Part shown: positions 24,671 through 34,105 of the stretch, in pieces
How the letters are laid out: each line of letters starts with the position of its first letter
How positions within the stretch are numbered: position 1 is the stretch's first letter
From: Pseudomonas indica NBRC 103045
GTDB taxonomy: Bacteria; Pseudomonadota; Gammaproteobacteria; Pseudomonadales; Pseudomonadaceae
Direction of reading: 5' to 3'
NCBI RefSeq assembly: GCF_002091635.1
Contig: NZ_BDAC01000020.1
Location: 54,297 to 118,296, forward strand
DNA: 64,000 nucleotides
Translations under genes and position numbers: made by a program
Notes under the pieces: generated by a model
What the model saw: the letters and a program-made list of their open reading frames with translations, nothing else
What the model was told of the DNA's origin: nothing
The model's database searches: none

Positions 24671-25876
24671 TCAGCGGGTGAAGGTCTGGGCGAAGCGTTC
24701 GGCGCTGCTGCGGATGGCGGCGGTTACCTGAGGGACCTGTTCCGCCAGTGCGATCTGGTCTCGCAGAACGGTTTCGACGGCGAGGAGAAGCCGCTCGATG
24801 CGTTCCTGTGGATGGCGGATGTCGCAACGGACGGCGAACTCGAGGATGCCCAGGCGGGAGGCGAACAGGCTCTTGCTGCCGCCGAGTTCCAGTGCCAGGG
24901 CGTCGTCCGGAAGGTAGGCGGTGGTGTTGACGATATCGAAAGCCGGGGCCAGCCGCGCGTCCCGTGCCGATGGCTGGCTGTAGAGCAACCCGAAGTTCTT
25001 CAGGTGGGCGTCGCCATTGCCGACGATGCAACTCAGGGCGACGCTGTCGAAAAGCTCGCTCAGGGAACGTGCCTGGCTCTCGCCGAAGCAGAACAACCGG
25101 ACGGCCTTGGCGATCAGCTCATAGCTTTTGCTGTACTTCATGGCCGCCGGCAGCCCCATGAGGGCGGCCATGTCTTCGAAACCGATCGGCTGGCCGCTGT
25201 CGTCCCGGTCGAAGCGGCGCATGACGAACATCTGCAGATTGCGCGACAGATAGAACTCAGGCACCGGCAACCCGGCCTGCCTGGCCATGCTCATGCAGAG
25301 GAACTCATTGATGGCCAACCCGGGAAATTCGTCGCGCCCGCTCTTGACGATGAGGTCGGAAGTCCGTGCCGTGGCCTTGTCCCGGCTACCCGCCTCCGGC
25401 ACCAGGACCTTGGGTTGAACCCCGGAAATGCCAGCCCGCAGGATGTAGCGATCGACCAGCTCGGCGAACAGGTTTTCAGTGCCATCCCAGGCGAGGATAT
25501 CCTCCAGTCGCTCCCCCGGCCCCATGCGCTCCTGCCGTTTCAGCAAGGCATCGACCTGTTCCGATTGCACGGCCAACCGACCGATAGGAGCACTGCTACC
25601 GCTCAAGGCAAGCAGCAGCATGGGATCGAGCGGGGTGATCTTGGCCAGGCGATTGCGCAGTTGCTCCAGCAGATAGCCTTCCGGCAGGTTCATCTGGAAT
25701 ACCGGATGCAATTCGCGGGACCGGTATTCCGCCGTTCGCACGGGCATCAGCAAGCTGATGGCACAGTCGCGATGGGCATCGTCGGCGTAGCGGAACAGGT
25801 AGTCGTCGCGGTCGAGCAGCACGCTACCGCTCGGCCCCTGGGGCGTCGAGACCGAAAGACGGCCGATGGTACTCAT
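24671..25876 (-). CDS. hipA: HipA-family toxin kinase
   Basis: A 401-residue Ser/Thr kinase of type II toxin-antitoxin systems; E. coli HipA phosphorylates glutamyl-tRNA synthetase and causes persistence. HipA_N covers about 5-110 (HPVFQMNLPEGYLLEQLR). The P-loop-like segment AGISGVQPKVLV holds S151, matching the autophosphorylated Ser150 of E. coli. DLIVKSG (K178) binds ATP, VGNGDAHLKNF (287-294) is the catalytic loop, and APAFDIVN has the metal-binding D314. All key residues are present, so it should be active. The start overlaps the hipB stop by 4 bases (ATGA). Confidence 0.92.
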   Translation of the reverse strand: MSTIGRLSVSTPQGPSGSVLLDRDDYLFRYADDAHRDCAISLLMPVRTAEYRSRELHPVFQMNLPEGYLLEQLRNRLAKITPLDPMLLLALSGSSAPIGRLAVQSEQVDALLKRQERMGPGERLEDILAWDGTENLFAELVDRYILRAGISGVQPKVLVPEAGSRDKATARTSDLIVKSGRDEFPGLAINEFLCMSMARQAGLPVPEFYLSRNLQMFVMRRFDRDDSGQPIGFEDMAALMGLPAAMKYSKSYELIAKAVRLFCFGESQARSLSELFDSVALSCIVGNGDAHLKNFGLLYSQPSARDARLAPAFDIVNTTAYLPDDALALELGGSKSLFASRLGILEFAVRCDIRHPQERIERLLLAVETVLRDQIALAEQVPQVTAAIRSSAERFAQTFTR

Positions 25877-26124
25877 TCGAAGAAGCCCCGGATGTCGTCA
25901 AGGGTCGGTAGTTGCGCCGGCACGACCTGCAGCTCGCCCTCCAGGCTGGCGATTACCCGTGTGTAGAAATTCAGCGCCACCGTGCCGTGGCCCTTTTCGA
26001 TCTCGATCAGCTTCTGGCGGGTAATACCGGCCATTCCAGCCAATTCAGCCTGGGTCAACCCACGCTTGAGGCGTAGCTGGCGGATTTCAGCACCGAAGCG
26101 TTCGTTGATGAGCTGATAATCCAT
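25873..26124 (-). CDS. hipB: HipB-family antitoxin, XRE-type repressor
   Basis: An 83-residue helix-turn-helix protein: [32 protein letters not shown] is a full XRE HTH, followed by a short tail ending RGFFE that may contact HipA. The ATG at 26124 is chosen; the longer frame begins at a TTG. HipB neutralises HipA and represses the operon. A sigma-70 promoter and an inverted repeat with the same 8-base spacing as E. coli hip operators lie directly upstream. Confidence 0.9.
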   Translation of the reverse strand: MDYQLINERFGAEIRQLRLKRGLTQAELAGMAGITRQKLIEIEKGHGTVALNFYTRVIASLEGELQVVPAQLPTLDDIRGFFE

Positions 26125-26136
26125 GTCATGCAAACC

Positions 26137-26158
26137 TTACATTCAATCTTCAATGTAA
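26137..26158 (-). promoter_or_regulatory. Probable HipB operator
   Basis: TTACATT, 8 bases, AATGTAA is a perfect inverted repeat 12 bases before the hipB ATG, overlapping the end of the -10 box. E. coli HipB operators (TATCC-N8-GGATA) use the same N8 spacing. Confidence 0.65.
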
Positions 26159-26186
26159 TGTATGTGCGACATCGTGGATTTGTCAA
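26157..26186 (-). promoter_or_regulatory. Sigma-70 promoter of hipBA
   Basis: On the minus strand a perfect TTGACA (26186-26181) is followed after 18 bases by TACATT (26162-26157), a 4/6 match to TATAAT. The site lies 33 bases upstream of the hipB ATG. Confidence 0.65.
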
Positions 26187-26348
26187 AGATCGGGTCGGGC
26201 CGTGCCCATGGGAGGAAGGTCGCGGACCGCTCCCGTCGGAGACTGGGGCGAAACGCTGTCGATCTGCCGTCATCCGCACTACAATGCGCGGCTCTTTTTG
26301 CCTCGTGCCGGCCGTTCCAGGCCGCGCCCTCTTCCGCAGGACACGCTT

Positions 26349-27938
26349 TTGATTTCCACCGCCAATATCACCATGCAGTTCGGCGCCAAGCCGCTGTTCG
26401 AGAACGTTTCCGTCAAATTCGGCAACGGCAACCGCTACGGCCTGATCGGCGCCAATGGCTGCGGCAAGTCGACCTTCATGAAGATTCTCGGCGGCGAGCT
26501 GGAGCCGTCCGGCGGCCAAGTGATGCTGGAGCCGAACGTGCGCCTCGGCAAGCTGCGCCAGGATCAGTTCGCCTATGAAGACTTTTCGGTGATCGACACC
26601 GTGATCATGGGCCACACCGAGCTGTGGGAGGTGAAGGCCGAGCGCGACCGCATCTACTCGCTGCCGGAGATGAGCGAGGACGACGGCATGAAGGTCGCCG
26701 AGCTGGAGGTGCAGTTCGCCGAGTACGACGGCTACACCGCCGAGTCCCGCGCCGGCGAGCTGCTGCTCGGCCTGGGCATTCCGCTGGAGCAGCATTTCGG
26801 CCCGATGAGCGCGGTGGCGCCCGGCTGGAAGCTGCGCGTGCTGCTGGCCCAGGCACTGTTTTCCGACCCGGAAGTGCTGTTGCTGGACGAACCGACCAAC
26901 CACCTGGACATCAATACCATCCGCTGGCTGGAGTCGGTGCTCACGGCGCGCAACAGCACCATGATCATCATTTCCCACGACCGCCACTTCCTGAACAGTG
27001 TGTGCACGCACATGGCGGACCTGGATTACGGCGAGCTGCGCCTGTTCCCCGGCAACTACGACGAGTACATGACCGCGGCGACCCAGGCCCGCGAGCGCCT
27101 GCTGGCGGACAACGCCAAGAAGAAGGCGCAGATCGCCGAGCTGCAGACCTTCGTCAGCCGCTTCTCGGCCAACGCCTCCAAGGCCAAGCAGGCCACCAGC
27201 CGCGCCCGGCAGATCGACAAGATCCAGTTGGAAGAAGTGAAGCCCTCCAGCCGGGTCAGTCCGTTCATCCGCTTCGAGCAGTACAAGAAGCTGCATCGCC
27301 AGGCGGTGACGCTGGAGCGCATCAGCCAGGGCTATGACGGAACTCCGCTGTTCAAGAACCTCAGCCTGCAGATCGAGGCCGGCGAGCGCGTGGCGATCAT
27401 CGGCCCCAACGGGATCGGCAAGACCACCCTGCTGCGCACCCTGGTCGACGAGATGCCGCCGCTGGCCGGCGAGGTGAAGTGGACCGAGAGCGCCGACGTG
27501 GGCTATTTCGCCCAGGACCACGCCGAGGATTTCGCCGACGACATGACCCTGTTCGACTGGATGGCCCAGTGGACTCAGGGCGGCGAGCAACTGGTGCGCG
27601 GCACGCTGGGCCGCATGCTGTTCTCCAACGACGAAATCAAGAAGTCGGTAAAGGTGATTTCCGGTGGCGAGCAGGGCCGGATGCTGTTCGGCAAGCTGAT
27701 TTTGAAGAAGCCCAACGTGCTGGTGATGGACGAGCCGACCAACCACTTGGACATGGAGTCCATCGAGGCGCTGAACCTGGCGCTGGAGAACTATCCGGGC
27801 ACGCTAATCTTCGTCAGCCACGACCGCGAGTTCGTCAGTTCCCTGGCGACGCGCATCATCGAGCTGTCGGAAAACGGCGTGACCGACTTCAGCGGTACCT
27901 ATGACGACTACCTGCGCAGCCAGGGCGTGATTGTCTGA
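26349..27938 (+). CDS. ybiT: ABC-F family ATPase, YbiT-like
   Basis: A 529-residue soluble protein with two ABC domains, of the ABC-F class that acts on ribosomes; E. coli YbiT has 530 residues. Domain 1 has GANGCGKST, the atypical signature [15 protein letters not shown] and [11 protein letters not shown]. The linker (about 245-320) is basic ([19 protein letters not shown]). Domain 2 has [22 protein letters not shown] and [11 protein letters not shown]. The TTG at 26349 is chosen because the family begins (M)[11 protein letters not shown] and CAGGA lies 7 bases ahead. There is no membrane domain, so it is not a transporter. A terminator follows. Confidence 0.93.
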   Translation: MISTANITMQFGAKPLFENVSVKFGNGNRYGLIGANGCGKSTFMKILGGELEPSGGQVMLEPNVRLGKLRQDQFAYEDFSVIDTVIMGHTELWEVKAERDRIYSLPEMSEDDGMKVAELEVQFAEYDGYTAESRAGELLLGLGIPLEQHFGPMSAVAPGWKLRVLLAQALFSDPEVLLLDEPTNHLDINTIRWLESVLTARNSTMIIISHDRHFLNSVCTHMADLDYGELRLFPGNYDEYMTAATQARERLLADNAKKKAQIAELQTFVSRFSANASKAKQATSRARQIDKIQLEEVKPSSRVSPFIRFEQYKKLHRQAVTLERISQGYDGTPLFKNLSLQIEAGERVAIIGPNGIGKTTLLRTLVDEMPPLAGEVKWTESADVGYFAQDHAEDFADDMTLFDWMAQWTQGGEQLVRGTLGRMLFSNDEIKKSVKVISGGEQGRMLFGKLILKKPNVLVMDEPTNHLDMESIEALNLALENYPGTLIFVSHDREFVSSLATRIIELSENGVTDFSGTYDDYLRSQGVIV

Positions 27939-27943
27939 GGTTC

Positions 27944-27970
27944 GCCCCCGCTATGCGGGGCTTTTTGTTT
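27944..27970 (+). terminator. Rho-independent terminator after ybiT
   Basis: CCCCGC, loop TAT, GCGGGG, then CTTTTTGTTT, starting 7 bases after the ybiT stop. Confidence 0.9.
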
Positions 27971-27979
27971 GGCCAGGCG

Positions 27980-28000
27980 AAGGGCGAATTTCGCCCTTAC
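27980..28000. repeat. Single degenerate REP palindrome
   Basis: AAGGGCGAATTTCGCCCTTAC, a compact member of the GGGCGAAT family, lies between two convergent genes. Confidence 0.6.
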
Positions 28001-28010
28001 GCGCCCCGGC

Positions 28011-28520
28011 TCAGGACGGCCTGCCGAGGAAGTCCATCTTGCCAATGTCCAGGCCGTTGTGGCGGAGGATGGCGTAGGCGGTGGTGACGTGGAACATGAA
28101 GTTGGGCAAGGCGAAGGCGAGCAGGTAGTTCTGGCCGTCGAATTTCAGTTCGATGCTGGGGAACGTCAGGGTGATCGGCTTGCCCTCGCTGCCGTCGATC
28201 TGTTCGGCCGTCACGCTCTTGAGGAAGCTCTGGGTCTTGTCCAGGCGGGCCTGGAGCTCAGCGAAAGTGGTCTCGGTATCCGGGTAGCTAGGGTTCTCGA
28301 CGCCAGCCAGGCGCGCGGCGCAGCCCTTGGCGGTGTCGGTGGCGATCTGCACCTGGCGCGCCAGCGGCAGCATGTCCGGCGCCAGGCGGGCGTTGATCAG
28401 TACGTTCGGGTCGATCTTCTTCGCCTCGGCGTAGGCAACCGCCTTGTCGAGAATCTGCGCAAGGTTGCCCAGCATCCGCTGGAACACCGGAATCGAGGCT
28501 TGGTACATGGAGAGTGGCAT
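28011..28520 (-). CDS. DUF1993 family protein
   Basis: A 169-residue helical protein of the DUF1993 family: MYQASIPVFQRMLGNLAQILDKA at the start, then INARLAPDMLPLARQVQIATDTAKGCAARLAGVE, PSYPDTETTFAELQARLDKT and NFMFHVTTAYAILRHNGLDIGKMDFLG at the end. The fold is related to DinB-like helical bundles, and His residues in HVTTAY and RHNG could bind a metal. No function is known. GGAG lies 9 bases ahead of the ATG at 28520. Confidence 0.85.
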   Translation of the reverse strand: MPLSMYQASIPVFQRMLGNLAQILDKAVAYAEAKKIDPNVLINARLAPDMLPLARQVQIATDTAKGCAARLAGVENPSYPDTETTFAELQARLDKTQSFLKSVTAEQIDGSEGKPITLTFPSIELKFDGQNYLLAFALPNFMFHVTTAYAILRHNGLDIGKMDFLGRPS

Positions 28521-28558
28521 GGACGTGCTCCAAGGTTGAGGGGAAGTGCGACAGGAGA

Positions 28559-29002
28559 CTAGCCGATAAATCGCTGGACGAAAGTGCTGCCAAACACGGC
28601 GCGTAAGTAGAGGTAGTCGATCCAGATGGCCTGGTGCAACGCGACGATGATCCAGAACGGAACCTGGAAGGACGGTTTGCGGGTCTTGTGGCGGAACGCC
28701 TGTTGGGCGAGCAAGGCGCCCGGCCAGCCGCCGAGCAGTTCGGCGAGGTGCAGGGTGCTTTCCGGGGTGCGCCAGTGGCCGTTGCGGGCACTGTGCTTGT
28801 CGCGCCAGTAGAGGAAGAAAGCGACCGGGCTGGCGAGCCCATAGAGCAGCGCGGGCCAAAATGTACCCTTGGCCAGCCAGAGTTGCAGACAACCCCAGAG
28901 CGGCAACGTGCAGAGTACCGCCAGGGCCAGCAGCTTGAGGCGGGCGTTGCGGATGCCTTCGTTGCGCGTGGAGCGTCGTGGCCGTTGGTTGCGGTCGATC
29001 AT
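28559..29002 (-). CDS. DUF1294 family membrane protein
   Basis: A 147-residue protein with a basic N-terminus (MIDRNQRPRRSTRN) and four hydrophobic segments: LLALAVLCTLPLWGCLQLWL, FWPALLYGLASPVAFFLYW, WPGALLAQQAF and PFWIIVALHQAIWIDYL. The block YWRDKHSARNGHWRTPESTLHLAELLGGWPGALLAQ and FRHKTRKPSFQ is the DUF1294 signature. Many relatives carry an N-terminal cold-shock domain; this one does not. Function unknown. It lies 38 bases upstream of the DUF1993 gene on the same strand. Confidence 0.87.
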   Translation of the reverse strand: MIDRNQRPRRSTRNEGIRNARLKLLALAVLCTLPLWGCLQLWLAKGTFWPALLYGLASPVAFFLYWRDKHSARNGHWRTPESTLHLAELLGGWPGALLAQQAFRHKTRKPSFQVPFWIIVALHQAIWIDYLYLRAVFGSTFVQRFIG

Positions 29003-29083
29003 GAATCCGTCCCTCTTTCGAGTCCGTCCCTGTGGCATGCTTGGCGCCGGTCCAACGCCCCACCGCGAGAAAGGAGACCCGCC

Positions 29084-29431
29084 ATGAATGCCGACGACGT
29101 TGCCGCTTTCTGCCTGAGCCTGCCCGGCGCCCGGGAAGACCTGAAATGGGGCGGTGTCCGGGTGTTTTCCGTGGCCGGGAACAAGATGTTCGCCGTGCTC
29201 GACTTCATGGGCGAAGGACTGGGCTTCAAAGTGGACAAGGAGCTTTTCCTCGGTTTCTGCGACCGTCCGGGTATCCATCCCGCGCCTTACCTGGCACGGG
29301 CCCAGTGGGTCCGGATGGAACCGCCCTACCCGCTCGGCGATCAGGAGCTGCGCGAGTTGCTGACCTGCTCCCACCAGTTGGTGGTGGGCAAATTGCCCAA
29401 GCGCCAGCGCATGGGGTTGTTGTTGGATTAG
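29084..29431 (+). CDS. MmcQ/YjbR family protein
   Basis: A 115-residue protein of the MmcQ/YjbR family, which has a CyaY-like fold: FCLSLPGAREDLKWGGVRVFSVAGNKMFAVLDF, FKVDKELFLGFCDRPGIHPAPYLARAQWVRM and REWLTCSHQLVVGKLPK-like ending. Relatives bind DNA in some assays, but the cellular role is unsettled. AAGGAG lies 7 bases ahead of the ATG. Single gene, divergent from the DUF1294 gene. Confidence 0.87.
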   Translation: MNADDVAAFCLSLPGAREDLKWGGVRVFSVAGNKMFAVLDFMGEGLGFKVDKELFLGFCDRPGIHPAPYLARAQWVRMEPPYPLGDQELRELLTCSHQLVVGKLPKRQRMGLLLD

Positions 29432-29440
29432 CGCGGTACC

Positions 29441-29458
29441 GGGCGAATGAATTCGCCC
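29441..29458. repeat. Single REP palindrome
   Basis: GGGCGAATGAATTCGCCC, a perfect palindrome, sits between the convergent MmcQ-like and uppP genes, the usual place for REP elements. Confidence 0.7.
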
Positions 29459-29474
29459 GCCTCTCCCCTTGCGA

Positions 29475-30305
29475 TCAATCCACCGCCGTGGACCAGTCGA
29501 TCACACCCAACTGCCAGGTCGCCAGGATCAGCAGGCCGAAGGCGATCCGGTACCAGGCGAAGGTCGCGTAGCTGTGGCTGCCGATGAACTTGAGCAGGGC
29601 CCGCACCGCCAGCATGGCGAAGATGAAGGCAGTGACGAAGCCGATGGCGAACACGCCGAAGTCGCCCGGCTGGAACAGTTCACGGTGCTTGTAGCCGGAA
29701 TAGACCGCCGCGCCGACCATGGTCGGCATTGCCAGGAAGAAGGAAAACTCGGTGGCCGCCTTGCGCGACAGGCCGAACAGCAGCCCACCGATGATGGTCG
29801 CGCCGGAGCGCGAAGTGCCGGGGATCAGCGCCAGGCACTGGGCACAGCCGACCTTCAGGGCGTCCTGCCAGCGCATGTCGTCCACCGTTTCGGCACGGAC
29901 GCGGTGCTCCCGGCGCTCGGCCCAGAGCATGATCACGCCACCGACCACCAGCGCCGCCGCCACGGTGATGGGGTTGAACAGGTAGTGCTGGATCAGATCG
30001 GCGAAGGTGACGCCCAGCACCACCGCCGGGAAGAACGCGACCATCAGGTTGACCGTGAAGCGCTGCGCCTGGCGCTCGGTGGGCAGGCCGATCACCACGT
30101 CGAGAATCTTGCGGCGGTATTCCCAGATCACCGCGAGGATGGCGCCGAGCTGGATGATGATGTTGAAGGCCTTGGCCCGCTCGCCGCCGAAGCCGATGAG
30201 ATCAGCGACGATGATCTGGTGGCCGGTGCTGGAGACCGGCAGGAATTCGGTCAGTCCCTCGACGATGCCCAGAATCAGCGCCTGAGCGGCAGTCCAAAGA
30301 TCCAT
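29475..30305 (-). CDS. uppP: Undecaprenyl-diphosphatase UppP (BacA)
   Basis: A 276-residue inner-membrane phosphatase that recycles undecaprenyl diphosphate to the monophosphate carrier lipid for peptidoglycan and other polymers; extra copies give bacitracin resistance. The two signature segments are present: [14 protein letters not shown] (16-29) and [11 protein letters not shown] with the catalytic Ser/Arg. About eight hydrophobic segments fit the known topology. GGGAGG lies 4 bases ahead of the ATG at 30305; the frame upstream of it has no homology. The nearby ybiT and pnuC genes are also close to this gene in P. aeruginosa. Confidence 0.96.
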   Translation of the reverse strand: MDLWTAAQALILGIVEGLTEFLPVSSTGHQIIVADLIGFGGERAKAFNIIIQLGAILAVIWEYRRKILDVVIGLPTERQAQRFTVNLMVAFFPAVVLGVTFADLIQHYLFNPITVAAALVVGGVIMLWAERREHRVRAETVDDMRWQDALKVGCAQCLALIPGTSRSGATIIGGLLFGLSRKAATEFSFFLAMPTMVGAAVYSGYKHRELFQPGDFGVFAIGFVTAFIFAMLAVRALLKFIGSHSYATFAWYRIAFGLLILATWQLGVIDWSTAVD

Positions 30306-30535
30306 CAATCCTCCCATGGGGGTGCAAAACATCATCGAAACGCGTGAGCGTGCTTCAGGGGGCGGGCCCGGCGAACGCATCGCCTGGCCGACAGGCGGCA
30401 AAAACGGCAGGAAAAATAACCGGCGGGCGCTCAGGTTTACCGTTTTGCGGCCGAAATGCTAACAGACAGGCGTCCGCGCCGCAGCTCTCCCGTCGAACCT
30501 CGACGGGATTACGCATAAGAATGATCGGAGCCCCC

Positions 30536-32170
30536 ATGAGTAGTCTTCGCAACCTGCCCATCAACCGCCGCCTGTGGCTGATCCTGGCGCTCGCCATCCT
30601 GATGCTGTTCATTCTCGGCGTGATGATGCTGCGGCAGATCCACACCGATCTGTACCTGGCCAAGGAGGAAAAGACCCAGCACGTGGTGGAAAGCGCGGCG
30701 GGCATCCTCCGTTACTACCACGGCCTCGAGCAGGCCGGCGGCCTGAGCCGGGAGGACGCGCAGAAGCAGGCGATGGAGTTGATCCGTGGGCTGCGCTACG
30801 ACAAGGACGATTATTTCTGGATCAACGACCTCGCCCCGCGCATGGTCATGCACCCGACCAATCCGAAGCTGGAAGGCCAGGACCTCTCGGGCATCAAGGA
30901 CCCGGACGGCAAGGCGTTGTTCAATGAGATGGTGCGGGTCGCCAAGAGCCAGGGCGCCGGCATGGTCGACTACCGCTGGCCGAAGCCGGGCAGCAGCGAT
31001 CCGGTGCCGAAGATTTCCTATGTCGAGCTGTTCCAGCCGTGGGGTTGGATCATCGGTTCGGGCGTGTATGTGGATGACCTGCAAGCCGAGTTCCGCCAGC
31101 AGGCACTGAAGGCGACCGGTGTCGGCATCGCCATCGTGGTGGTGATGGCGCTGCTGCTCGGCGTCATCGTACGCAGCATCACCCGCCCCTTGCAGGAGGC
31201 GGTGCACGCCATGGCCGACATCGCCAGCGGCGAAGGCGACCTGACCCGCAACCTCGACCCGCAGGGCCAGGACGAACTGAGTGCCCTGGCCAGCCACTTC
31301 AATGCCTTCACCGACAAACTGCGCCGGGTGATCCAGCAATCCCTGCAAGCAGCCGGTACGCTCGACCAGGCCGCCCGCTCGCTGGGCGGGGTCGCCGGCG
31401 ACGCGCTGCAGCACAGCCAGCAGCAATCGCAGCAGATGGAGCTGGTGGCCACGGCGATCAACGAGGTCACCTACGGCGTGCAGGACGTGGCGAAAAACGC
31501 CGAGCACGCGGCCAGTGAGGTCCGTGCCGCCGAGGAACAGGCACGGCACGGCCAGCAGAACATCGACACCAGCCTGCGGCAGATCGACCAGTTGTCCGCC
31601 ACCATCGACCAGGCCGTGCAGGTGATCCAGTCCCTCGCCCAGGAAAGCACCCAGATCGGCAGCGTCCTGGAAGTGATCCGCTCCATCGCCGAACAGACCA
31701 ACCTGCTCGCCCTGAACGCGGCCATCGAGGCGGCACGGGCCGGCGAGCAGGGACGCGGCTTCGCCGTGGTGGCCGACGAGGTACGCCTGCTGGCCCAACG
31801 TACCCAGCAGTCCACCGCGGAAATCCACTCGATGATCGAACGCCTGCAAACCAACTCCGAAGCGGCGGTGAAAGTGATCCACGACAGCAGCCGCGCATCC
31901 CAGGCCACGGTCGAGCAGGCCAGCCAGGCCGGCGAGAGCCTGACGCAGATCGCCCAGGCGCTGCGCAACCTCAGCGGGCTGAACGCTTCCATTGCCAGTG
32001 CTACGCTGCAACAAGCGCATGTGGTCGAAGACATCAACCAGAACGTGACCCAGGCCGCCGGGCTGGCGCACAACAACGCACTGGCGGCCGAGCAGTCCAG
32101 TTCGGCCAGCCAGAACCTCAATCAACTGGCCGAACAACTGAATCGGCTCTTGGGTCAATTCCGCGTATGA
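30536..32170 (+). CDS. Methyl-accepting chemotaxis protein with single Cache sensor
   Basis: A 544-residue chemoreceptor. A membrane segment (about 13-33) is followed by a periplasmic sCache_2 domain (about 35-185; [21 protein letters not shown] and [37 protein letters not shown]), a second membrane segment, a HAMP domain ([23 protein letters not shown]) and the signalling domain with the hairpin tip [24 protein letters not shown]. Such Cache domains often bind short organic acids. The C-terminus lacks a CheR-binding pentapeptide. GGAG lies 5 bases ahead of the ATG at 30536; an ATG 15 bases upstream is possible but less likely. Confidence 0.93.
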   Translation: MSSLRNLPINRRLWLILALAILMLFILGVMMLRQIHTDLYLAKEEKTQHVVESAAGILRYYHGLEQAGGLSREDAQKQAMELIRGLRYDKDDYFWINDLAPRMVMHPTNPKLEGQDLSGIKDPDGKALFNEMVRVAKSQGAGMVDYRWPKPGSSDPVPKISYVELFQPWGWIIGSGVYVDDLQAEFRQQALKATGVGIAIVVVMALLLGVIVRSITRPLQEAVHAMADIASGEGDLTRNLDPQGQDELSALASHFNAFTDKLRRVIQQSLQAAGTLDQAARSLGGVAGDALQHSQQQSQQMELVATAINEVTYGVQDVAKNAEHAASEVRAAEEQARHGQQNIDTSLRQIDQLSATIDQAVQVIQSLAQESTQIGSVLEVIRSIAEQTNLLALNAAIEAARAGEQGRGFAVVADEVRLLAQRTQQSTAEIHSMIERLQTNSEAAVKVIHDSSRASQATVEQASQAGESLTQIAQALRNLSGLNASIASATLQQAHVVEDINQNVTQAAGLAHNNALAAEQSSSASQNLNQLAEQLNRLLGQFRV

Positions 32171-32180
32171 GATAGGCTCT

Positions 32181-32215
32181 GCCGGCATTTTCCCCCGAGG
32201 GGGCGAAAGTGCCGG
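32181..32215 (+). other. Stem-loop after the chemoreceptor gene
   Basis: CCGGCA ... TGCCGG encloses CCCCC-GA-GGGGG. There is no T-run, so it is at most a weak terminator. A second small hairpin, TCCGTC/GACGGA, is at 32251-32268. Confidence 0.45.
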
Positions 32216-32296
32216 TGAAGCAGGTGGGACGGGTATTCCGGCTCGTGATATCCGTCACAAAAGACGGATGAAGCGTATCAACAGAAAGAGCCCTGA

Positions 32297-32911
32297 ATGA
32301 GCAGTATGGAACATCAGGAAGTCGACCTCAGCCGGCCTCAGAATCAGGACCTGGTCTGGGACCTGGACAGCATCGCCCGTCGCGAACTCGCCGAGCGCTT
32401 CATCCGGCTGTTCGAGAATCGCCTGTGCGTCTACTCCGAATCGGTGCGCCAGCTCTATACCAATTACAACCTGCACTTTCCGTCCGACCTCGGTCGCAAG
32501 ATGGTGGTGCTGCCCAACCCCTATGCCTTCCATGACACCCTGCACGGCATCGAGTCCTCCGCCGTGCGCCAGACCGGCCTGTGCGTGCTGCCCGGCCAGG
32601 TCGCGGGCAAACCGGGCCTGCTGCTGACCACCCAGGCCAAGGCAGGCGGACCGACCCCGAAGACCATGCCGTTCAAGCAGGCCCTGGCACAGATCATCAG
32701 CAACCAGAAGAAGATCGGCGACGTGTTCCTGCCGATCCTGATGAAGGGCGACCTGCGCGAATTCGACCAACGCACGCCCTACCTGCACCTGCACCGCCTG
32801 CAGGTGCACAAGCTCACCCACCTGTCCGAATTCGAACGCGACGACATCCAGGACACCATCACCCGCAAGCTGTTGCTGCTCTATCGCCAGGCCGACAGCC
32901 TGGTGTGCTGA
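32297..32911 (+). CDS. Conserved hypothetical protein
   Basis: A 204-residue soluble protein I do not recognise as a named domain. It begins MSSMEHQEVDLSRPQNQDLVWDLDSIARRELAERFIRLFENRL and is mixed alpha/beta with a basic middle (KPGLLLTTQAKAGGPTPKTMPFKQALAQIISNQKKIGDVFLP) and an amphipathic C-terminal helix (DDIQDTITRKLLLLYRQAD). Codon use is that of its neighbours, so it is a native gene. AAAGAG precedes the start; an ATG 9 bases in is an alternative. It stands between the chemoreceptor and pnuC. Confidence 0.7.
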   Translation: MSSMEHQEVDLSRPQNQDLVWDLDSIARRELAERFIRLFENRLCVYSESVRQLYTNYNLHFPSDLGRKMVVLPNPYAFHDTLHGIESSAVRQTGLCVLPGQVAGKPGLLLTTQAKAGGPTPKTMPFKQALAQIISNQKKIGDVFLPILMKGDLREFDQRTPYLHLHRLQVHKLTHLSEFERDDIQDTITRKLLLLYRQADSLVC

Positions 32912-33014
32912 GGCGCGATCCGGGCGGGGCGCGCTCGAAGGATTCGCGCCTGTAGAGGCTGATCGTTACAATCGCGTGTTTTTCCGCCCTCCCCGCCGAA
33001 CCTGGATTTTCCGT

Positions 33015-33581
33015 ATGTCCGCACTCGAACTCTTCGCTGCCGCCCTCGGCGTGCTGGCCGTCTGGCTTACCGTCCGGCAGAACCCCTGGTGCTGGCCGAT
33101 CGGGCTGGTGATGGTGCTGCTGTATAGCTGGATCTTCTTCGAGGTGAAGCTGTATTCGGACATGCTGTTGCAACTGGTCTACGCCGTGCTGCAACTCTAC
33201 GGCTGGTGGCAATGGACCCGAGGCGGCGACGCGCACCGGGGCCGCGAGGTCAGCCGCTTGAGCGCTGGCGGGCTTGCCTTCAGCCTTGCTCTTGGTGCCG
33301 TCGGCAGCCTGGGCCTGGGTTACCTGATGGCCACCTACACCGACGCAGCCCAGCCCTGGCTGGATGCCACCCTGACCGCCTTCAGCCTGGTGGCCCAGGC
33401 CTGGATGGCGCAGAAGCGCCTGGAATGCTGGCCGCTGTGGCTGGTGCTGGATGTGCTGTTCGTCGGCCTGTTCGTCTACAAGGCGCTGTACCTGACCGCC
33501 GGGCTCTATGCCCTCTTCACGCTGCTGGCGGTCCAAGGCTGGCTGGCTTGGCGACGTGACCCGGCGCTGGCGACGGCATGA
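33015..33581 (+). CDS. pnuC: PnuC-family nicotinamide riboside transporter
   Basis: A 188-residue inner-membrane protein that takes up nicotinamide riboside by facilitated diffusion. Six to seven hydrophobic segments and the PnuC signatures are visible: RQNPWCWPIGLVMVLLYSWIFFEVKLYSDMLLQLVYAVLQLYGWWQW, and VAQAWMAQKRLECWPLWLVLDVLFVGLFVYKALYLTAGLYALF. The ATG at 33015 fits the family start. Its stop overlaps the start of the NadR-like kinase gene (ATGA), which traps imported riboside by phosphorylation. Confidence 0.93.
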   Translation: MSALELFAAALGVLAVWLTVRQNPWCWPIGLVMVLLYSWIFFEVKLYSDMLLQLVYAVLQLYGWWQWTRGGDAHRGREVSRLSAGGLAFSLALGAVGSLGLGYLMATYTDAAQPWLDATLTAFSLVAQAWMAQKRLECWPLWLVLDVLFVGLFVYKALYLTAGLYALFTLLAVQGWLAWRRDPALATA

Positions 33582-34105
33582 AGGTCCTGGTGCTCACCGG
33601 GCCGGAGTCCAGCGGCAAAAGCTGGTTGGCCGGGGAACTGCAGGACGCCTTTGGCGGCGTGGTGGTCGGTGAGTACGTGCGCCATTTCATCGAGCGCGAG
33701 GCTCGCGATACCTGCTACGCGGATATCCCCGCCATCGCCCGGGGCCAACTGGAGTGGGAAGACCACGCCCGCCTGGCCGCCCCGCCGCTGCTGATCCTGG
33801 ATACCCATCTGCTCAGCAACCTGCTGTGGAGCCAGGCGCTGTTCGGCGACTGCCCGGCCTGGATCGAGGAAGCCCTGCTGACGCGCCGCTACGACTTGCA
33901 CCTGCTGCTCGCCGCCGATGGCGTGCCCTGGGTCGCCGACGGCCAGCGCTGCCAGCCGGATCTCGACGCCCGCCGGGCTTTCCAGCAGGCCTGCCGGGAC
34001 TGGCTGGAGCAACGCCGCCAGCCCTTCGTCGAAATCGGCGGGGATTGGGAGGAACGCCGGCAGTGTGCGCTGCGCGTTGTCGGGGATTGGTTAGTCGCCC
34101 GGTAG
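33578..34105 (+). CDS. NadR-like ribosylnicotinamide kinase domain protein
   Basis: A 175-residue P-loop ATPase like the C-terminal kinase domain of NadR, without the repressor and adenylyltransferase domains. Walker A is TGPESSGKSWLA (7-18), then GEYVRHFIE and ARGQLEWEDHA, LLILDTHLLSNLLWSQALFGD (a Walker B-like strand), and VPWVADGQRCQPD, which matches the NadR substrate loop. It overlaps pnuC by 4 bases, so uptake and phosphorylation of nicotinamide riboside are coupled. Its 3' end overlaps the convergent DUF3429 gene by 15 bases. Confidence 0.88.
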   Translation: MKVLVLTGPESSGKSWLAGELQDAFGGVVVGEYVRHFIEREARDTCYADIPAIARGQLEWEDHARLAAPPLLILDTHLLSNLLWSQALFGDCPAWIEEALLTRRYDLHLLLAADGVPWVADGQRCQPDLDARRAFQQACRDWLEQRRQPFVEIGGDWEERRQCALRVVGDWLVAR

